A DNA stretch of 64,000 nt, taken from positions 248,001 through 312,000 of the forward strand of contig JAVYIG010000173.1 in NCBI GenBank assembly GCA_035222895.1, given 5' to 3'. Under the pieces are notes generated by a model. It was not told the DNA's origin and ran no database searches. It saw only the letters and a program-made list of their open reading frames with translations. The stretch is from Strongylocentrotus droebachiensis. Taxonomy: Eukaryota; Echinodermata; Echinoidea; Camarodonta; Strongylocentrotidae. The translations under genes and the position numbers were made by a program. Shown piece after piece: positions 63,043-64,000 of the stretch. Positions within the stretch are counted from its first letter, which is position 1; every line of letters starts with the position of its first letter.

Positions 63043-63936
63043 TTGAAGATAGAATCCTAAAGCACCACCACCCCCTCCCCCTGTAATATGTTCCATGATT
63101 GAGGTCACTTTACTAAGCGCTTTGCGCTTATGAATATGAGCCCTCTTTGAACTTAAACTTATTTAGCTTTAACTTGGTTTGTGTCCTCACTGAGGTCCAA
63201 AGCTCATTGTAAATATGTTATGTAGATGTAAAAATGATAGGTTTTGTTCAGTACTGTAGATTTAGTGTACTAGTGTTGTTTCTCTTGTATTGTTTTTGTT
63301 GATCAAGACTAATCAAGTGCCTTTGTATTTATACGAGATAAGATATTTATAGATGATGTTCTTTGTTACTTTTTACAATGTTTCGGTCATGTATCTTGCC
63401 TTAGAACATTTTTCTCTCTTTCATTCAGTATCCTGTGAAAATGTAGCCATCATTTATTGCAATTGCTCTTTGGAGGATTAAGAACAGCATCAAATTATGA
63501 TAAATCTCATCTGATGTCTTTAAAGCTAGGGGGAGAGATCATCCTTCTTTTTGGGGTATGCACACAGCCCCAGCACCAATGCTACTTTAGGTCATTTGAG
63601 TGCATGTGCTTAGTAATTTAGATTGAAGTCACAACCTCAAGCAAAAGTTGCAGAAGCCCAACAGATACTTTTTGTCTAAACCTGAAAATAGAGGGATAAT
63701 GAGTATCACAATTGAAGACAACTGATACTGGAAAACTTGTGGTGTTTAGATGTGGATCCAAAGCAGTATATAAGTCTGTGTAGGCTCAACTCTTCAGCAA
63801 TGTTTGCATTAAAATTGTTTGCATTAAAATTGTTGCTCATATTTTTAGAAAGGGAAAGGAGAGCAATTCTCTTTTAGGTTCAATATTTTAAAGAAATATA
63901 TGCTTCTTTATAAAAAAATGATTACACTTCACAGGC

Positions 63937-63942
63937 AATAAA
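63937..63942 (+). terminator. Distal polyadenylation signal AATAAA
   Basis: Canonical hexamer about 2.2 kb after the stop, followed by tgaactactgac and a T-rich stretch near the window end. It could end a long SMC5 3' UTR or belong to an unrelated repeat tail. Confidence 0.35.
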
Positions 63943-64000
63943 CTTGAACTACTGACAAAATCTTAGTTTCTGAATTTGTTCCAATGTAAAATTGAATTCT

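Larger units (their letters stand above)
61775..63960 (+). other. SMC5 3' untranslated region and downstream sequence
   Basis: No ORF of note follows the stop. The shortest 3' UTR would end after the AATAAA at 61863. A long form could run to the AATAAA at 63937 and would then include the 309-bp palindrome at 62734-63042. Which is used cannot be told from sequence alone. Confidence 0.5.

Overview
This window looks like metazoan nuclear DNA, most probably from an echinoderm and likely a sea urchin. The evidence is AT-rich sequence, introns of roughly 0.5 to 2.6 kb with GT-AG borders, many short inverted-repeat transposons, tRNA-derived SINEs, CR1/Jockey-type LINE fragments, and abundant (GA)n, (CTT)n and poly-C tracts. 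The phylum assignment is inference from repeat style and protein similarity recalled from memory; no search was run.

One host protein gene can be reconstructed: SMC5, on the + strand from 36662 to 61774. It has 23 coding exons with consistent splice phases and encodes 1069 residues, close to the 1101 of human SMC5. All parts are present: Walker A head (exons 1-4), first coiled coil (5-9), hinge (10-14), second coiled coil (15-20), and the ABC signature plus Walker B head (21-23). SMC5 pairs with SMC6 in the SMC5/6 complex, which acts in DNA repair and chromosome maintenance.

The most unusual feature is in SMC5 intron 21. The last 96 nt of exon 21, encoding the ABC signature and Walker B, is repeated four more times in tandem (59563-60180). 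Each copy has its own AG acceptor and all have a GT donor. The first two copies encode exactly the same 32 residues. The third has a stop in the signature motif, and the fourth has a 22-bp internal duplication that shifts frame.

The first 36 kb holds no gene I can recognise. It contains a young 5'-truncated LINE with an open 508-codon reverse transcriptase ORF (minus strand, 7886-9991), long palindromes (1066-1173, 11312-11517, 11544-11680), a 546-bp TTAA-flanked MITE (21782-22327), a 2.3-kb inverted-repeat element whose interior is a 17-copy, ~112-bp satellite (22517-24788), SINEs at 30.1, 32.3 and 35.3 kb, and dense GA/CT microsatellites at 31-34.5 kb.

The SMC5 introns are crowded with small DNA transposons. 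At least three families are bounded by TTAA (piggyBac-like target choice), and two insertions are nested. Introns also hold a ~1.8-kb element (intron 1), LINE remnants (introns 2, 7, 14, 17) and SINEs (introns 8, 19). Downstream of the stop codon lie two polyadenylation signals, with a 309-bp near-palindrome between them.
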